A stretch of 64,000 nucleotides of DNA from Aporrectodea caliginosa (lineage: Eukaryota > Annelida > Clitellata > Crassiclitellata > Lumbricidae), in contig JACEVL010000288.1 of the NCBI GenBank assembly GCA_020284085.1, positions 62,001-126,000 on the forward strand, written 5' to 3'. The translations under genes were made by a program, and so were the position numbers. Each line of letters begins with the position of its first letter. Within the stretch, counting starts at the first letter, position 1. The notes under the pieces were generated by a model. The model saw only the letters and a program-made list of their open reading frames with translations, was not told the origin of the DNA and ran no database searches. Positions 60,130-64,000 of the stretch are shown in pieces.

Positions 60130-63100
60130 CTGAAAAGTCATCTCAGCAGATCTCAGAGAGCGTTGGCAATGTTCCGGAGAGGCAGATGGCATTCCCCCGT
60201 TGCAGAGCTACTGAGATACGCTGGAACAAGTACGATGTCTCCAGTGGATCGTGCGTTGCGTCCGTTATTCGGCTTCCCAGCTCTAATATGAATTGCAGAC
60301 CTTCGCTGCTCCAAGCGCCGCCGGTTTCCATGGCGACAGCTACAAAGTCATGGCTGGTAGTAATTGTAGAGTATTTCACCCTCTTTGAAACAGTGGCACG
60401 TTCGGCGGCTTCGCCAGCTCCGATTGATGTATAAGGTAGATGAGACGTGGCGTAGGTGTCGGACACTGTCACATCCCATGCCAGGCATCGTCCACGAGAC
60501 CAAGGGATCAGCGTAACACCGTCTGGCCGCTTCCCATCTTCTCTTGAGAGGCCGAGAGGTTCTTTCTGAGCAGGTATTTTCGCTCTGCCAAGGGCTCTCC
60601 AGAGGACGTCGTTTAGCATACTGTGCCGCTGCTGTTTACCGCTTCCTCCTCTACAAACCAGTCCGTGAAGTCCTCTTGCGTCAACATTTCCCCGGCAGTG
60701 GTGGCATAAATGCGGCTCACAGAGCATCGTGCCTAGCCTCATCCCGACTGCGATACGTACCTCCTCGTCTGAGAGGCGCAGGCCCAGAGCAGTCACAGGT
60801 GGAGCTAGCATCCAGTCACCAGAGTGAGGTGCTCGAGAAGCAAGTAGTCGGGCACGATCACGTGGAGCGCTAGTGGACTCGAGTAGGCCCTTCCACGCCT
60901 TGTCTGTAAATAGGAGATCCCACTGTTTTTGGCGATAAGTTGCTGCTCCTGTGGGTGGTTCTGCGCCTGTCAGGGTCATCCAAGCGGTGAGTGCTGAAAT
61001 CGCCAGTTCGTACGGTGTTTCAGCCGACTCTGTCGGTAAGATGCATGTCTGAAGTTCGTTTGTGCTAGCAGCAGAAGCCAGGAAGGCGGAAAGTGCCAGC
61101 GTAGATGCACAACGAACACCCAGACCACCATCTCTCACCGGCAGAGAAGCCTGCAGCCAACGGTCGTCATCAAGGTCTACATTTAAGATGGTTGGGATCT
61201 CCTATTTACAGACAAGGCGTGGCACGGTCTACATTTAAGATGGTTGAAAGACCTTCTCTCAATAATTGGTCGAATCTGGCCAAGCCCGGTCAATCAGTAC
61301 AGACAGCTGTGCGCATGCTGTATAACAGCTTCGGCACACTTAAACTGCTTCTAAGTAGGACCAGAGCGTCATGTGTGTTAAGTAGTGATAATCTTTGTAT
61401 TGCTCTTTCAAGATCGTTAGCTTTAGAGTCCACGACCATGTCCACAGCTGGACCTGGTAACAGAGGTGCACCCAACAAAGTAATATGCTCGAAGGCCACG
61501 CTCTTGAATTCTTGAAAGGCCGGGTCATCAATCGGCATCCGGATGTTGTGGCACGCGATTTCGCATTTGCTGCGGTTTAATAGTAAACCCAGGTTCTTAG
61601 ATTCCTCTTCAATCAGATGAACATCGGCGGCCACAGTCTCCTTGCTACCACCCAACGTCAGGTCATCCAAGTATCCAATCTGCAGTTCAGATCTCAGCTT
61701 TGTCAGAACCGGTTGTAGCACAAGGCAGAATTCCAGAGGGCCCAGAGGATCTCCTTGCTGTGTCCCCTCTTCCGATCGTATGATGTGCGAGCCGTAACGC
61801 AACAATGGACGATTGGAATAGGAAGCGTGAGCAAATCGGTAGAGCTCTGGTATGTCTCTAGCCACTGCCTCTAGAAGCGAATCTCTGCGTAGAGTGTTGA
61901 ACGCGTTAGTGAAATCTAGCTTCACTAGGATGCTGTCTTTAGGCATTGTGGTTACCCAACGACGTGTCGCATGAACAGCAGCCTCAGCACCTCCTGGAAT
62001 GCCTACTCCAAGCTGAATTGGAGCGAGGAGTTGGGACAGTCTTGTCACCGCGTACATATTAGCGCACTTCGCCGCCAGGCGGCGCCACGTGTAGCCCACG
62101 GCAATTGGTCTTATGCCTCCGTCTTTCTTGCTTAGGGCTAAAAGGTTTGCTCCATAGATGACCTCATTCACCTCTTCAGGTAGACCTCCATTCAAAAGCA
62201 GGTTGATAAGGTCAGATAGATGTTGCCCGATGTTTTCATCCACTCCAAGGCCCATGAAATCCTTTAGGTGCTGTGGGGTAATGCCATCAGGACCGCCGGC
62301 CGAACCCGCTGGGAAAGACGATATCGCTCTTAAGACTTCTTCTTTCGAAACCTGCAACGCTATGAAACGCTCTGAACTGTCTGGATGGCACGGTTCTCTC
62401 CTGTCCTCCGGCGCCGGCGGGTGCTTATGCTTAAGCGCTGCCAGAGTTTCTGGTGTGTCCAGTGCCGGCTTATCCTCGCTGCAGATGATACGAATGGCTG
62501 CTTTGAAGTTGCCTTCTTCAAGTTTGTTGGCAACCGTCGACGCTAAATACTTGGCAGGATCGTGTTTGGTTGCTTTGGGCTTGCGACTTCGCGTCGAAGC
62601 CAGATCATCGTTGGTCGAATAGCTTGGCCCCTTCAATCGCCAATCCGCAATGCGGGACAGAATCGTCTTCGTGACGTTGTGTTTGCGTCCGCCTCTCTTT
62701 AGTTTTACCAGCACAACGCCTCCAAAAGCCAGCAAATCGCACCATTTGTCAACTCAGTTTGGTTCTCGCACGATAGCCTGTATTAGGTCCCCCAGCAGAG
62801 CAGCACAGGATGGTCTTGCAGCCTTAGGGATTCTCTTGATGAGAAGACCAGGTGAAAGAGGATGTGAGAGGCGCGAAACCATCGGTGGACATGCTTCGTC
62901 TGCTGACAGACTCCGTGAGGAAGCGATCTGTTCGCTCGCGGTGGATGACGGCTGCGTTGCGGTCGTTTGTTTTGTAGGGCAGTCGGCCGGTGGCTGGTCA
63001 GAGCCCGGACACGGGGCGGATCGAGGACCGTGCCGGTGAATCGTCCCGTCGGAGGCATGGGTCTTAAATGACGCCCAACACACCGTGCAAACCCTCTGTC

Positions 63101-63480
63101 CCTTACAGGGTTTTTGACTCATTTAGTAAACAGTGATATTTGACGAGTATTTCAGTTACGCTGCCATTTAAAATAACAATACGTCGCCATTGGTGATTGT
63201 GACGTCGTCGGCCTTTAAACACGGCAGGCAGCCATCAACGAAAATTTTGAAAGGCTCGATAATAATTGATTTAGAAGATAAGTTTATCAAACCAATCCTG
63301 TCCTATTCTAAGCGGATCAGCTTAAACTAATAAGAATATCCAAGTCACGAGTCGTTGTTCGACGAGAAGGTGTAAAAATTCAACTCTAACGAACTCGCGA
63401 TCCGCAGAAAATTAGTAAATAGTGCAGGACATTTAAAATTTTCTACCTACAGCGTCCACTCGTGACGTCATTTTCTCGAC
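60130..63480 (-). mobile_element. RLE-type LINE, nearly full length, flanked by (TAA)n
   Basis: A 3.35-kb element in the intron or flank of gene E. It has a 5' UTR (63480-63123), one coding region (63122-60143) and almost no 3' UTR. (TTA)n lies on both sides, at 59981-60108 and from 63484, so the element sits inside a TAA microsatellite. Confidence 0.85.
60143..63122 (-). pseudogene. RLE LINE protein: zinc finger, reverse transcriptase, restriction-like endonuclease
   Basis: Start at the ATG at 63122: MSQKPCKGQRVCTVCWASF with a CxxC...HxH finger. A TGA at 62754-62756 interrupts; the same frame goes on 62753-61290 with the RT: GPDGITPQHL, KLDFTNAFNTL, EEGTQQGDPLGPL and the GYLDDLTLGGS box (YLDD at 61662-61673). 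A second in-frame TGA (61290-61292) follows. Then a 52-bp local duplication (61174-61225 against 61226-61246 onward) shifts the frame. From 61138 it continues with CEPHLCHHCRGNVDARGLHGL, the endonuclease RPDGVTLIPW..CLAWDVTV and the C-terminus at 60143. Without the 52 bp the frame is continuous over about 976 codons apart from the two TGAs. Inactive as read; clade unassigned. Confidence 0.85.
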
Positions 63481-63481
63481 A

Positions 63482-64000
<519 letters not shown>

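Overview
This 64 kb window is animal nuclear DNA. Genes are split into small exons with GT/AG junctions, introns are large and filled with transposons, microsatellites are very abundant, and there is no bacterial-style operon. The clearest clue to lineage is a Ty3/gypsy retrotransposon at 33.1-38.3 kb whose integrase lies before the reverse transcriptase. That Gmr1-type order is known mainly from deuterostomes, so an invertebrate deuterostome (for example an echinoderm or hemichordate) is my best guess. The species is not proven.

Left half (0-33 kb, minus strand): a tandem family of small modular cell-surface or secreted protein genes. Each unit reads, from high to low coordinate, signal-peptide exon, Ig/V-like exon, (one Ig C2-like exon in copy B), a Thr/Pro-rich mucin-like stalk exon, and a Cys-containing exon I call DCKK. 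A transmembrane exon occurs once. Nearly every internal exon is phase 1-1. Copy C (exons 32.4, 31.5, 26.3 and 24.6 kb) is intact where it can be read. Copy B (12.8-5.1 kb) has a 2-base frameshift and a hAT transposon inside its mucin exon. Copy A (1.7-0.5 kb) has a 1-base frameshift and runs off the left edge. A third DCKK exon (15.8 kb) and the transmembrane exon (14.7 kb) are either the 3' end of copy C or the relic of another unit.

Right half: a second modular family. Gene D (minus strand, exons at 51.6, 44.0, 40.5 and 39.7 kb) can be assembled completely. It encodes a 208-residue secreted protein with a signal peptide, a Thr/Pro-rich stalk and a terminal 13-Cys domain that contains the Cys spacing of CS-alpha-beta (invertebrate defensin-type) peptides. 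Gene E (plus strand, 59.1 kb onward) is a head-to-head paralogue; its first two exons are present.

Mobile DNA makes up most of the rest: the Gmr1-like element; LINEs of at least three kinds, including restriction-like-endonuclease LINEs lying inside (TAA)n microsatellites at 45-48 and 60-63 kb; tRNA-derived SINEs, one sharing its 3' tail with local LINEs; several hAT-type elements with 8-bp target duplications (7.0, 17.9, 18.9 and 40.9 kb) and one without a clear duplication (52.6 kb); a TTAA-flanked piggyBac-like element with a 20-bp minisatellite core (49.2 kb); foldback MITEs; and long di-, tri- and tetranucleotide arrays.
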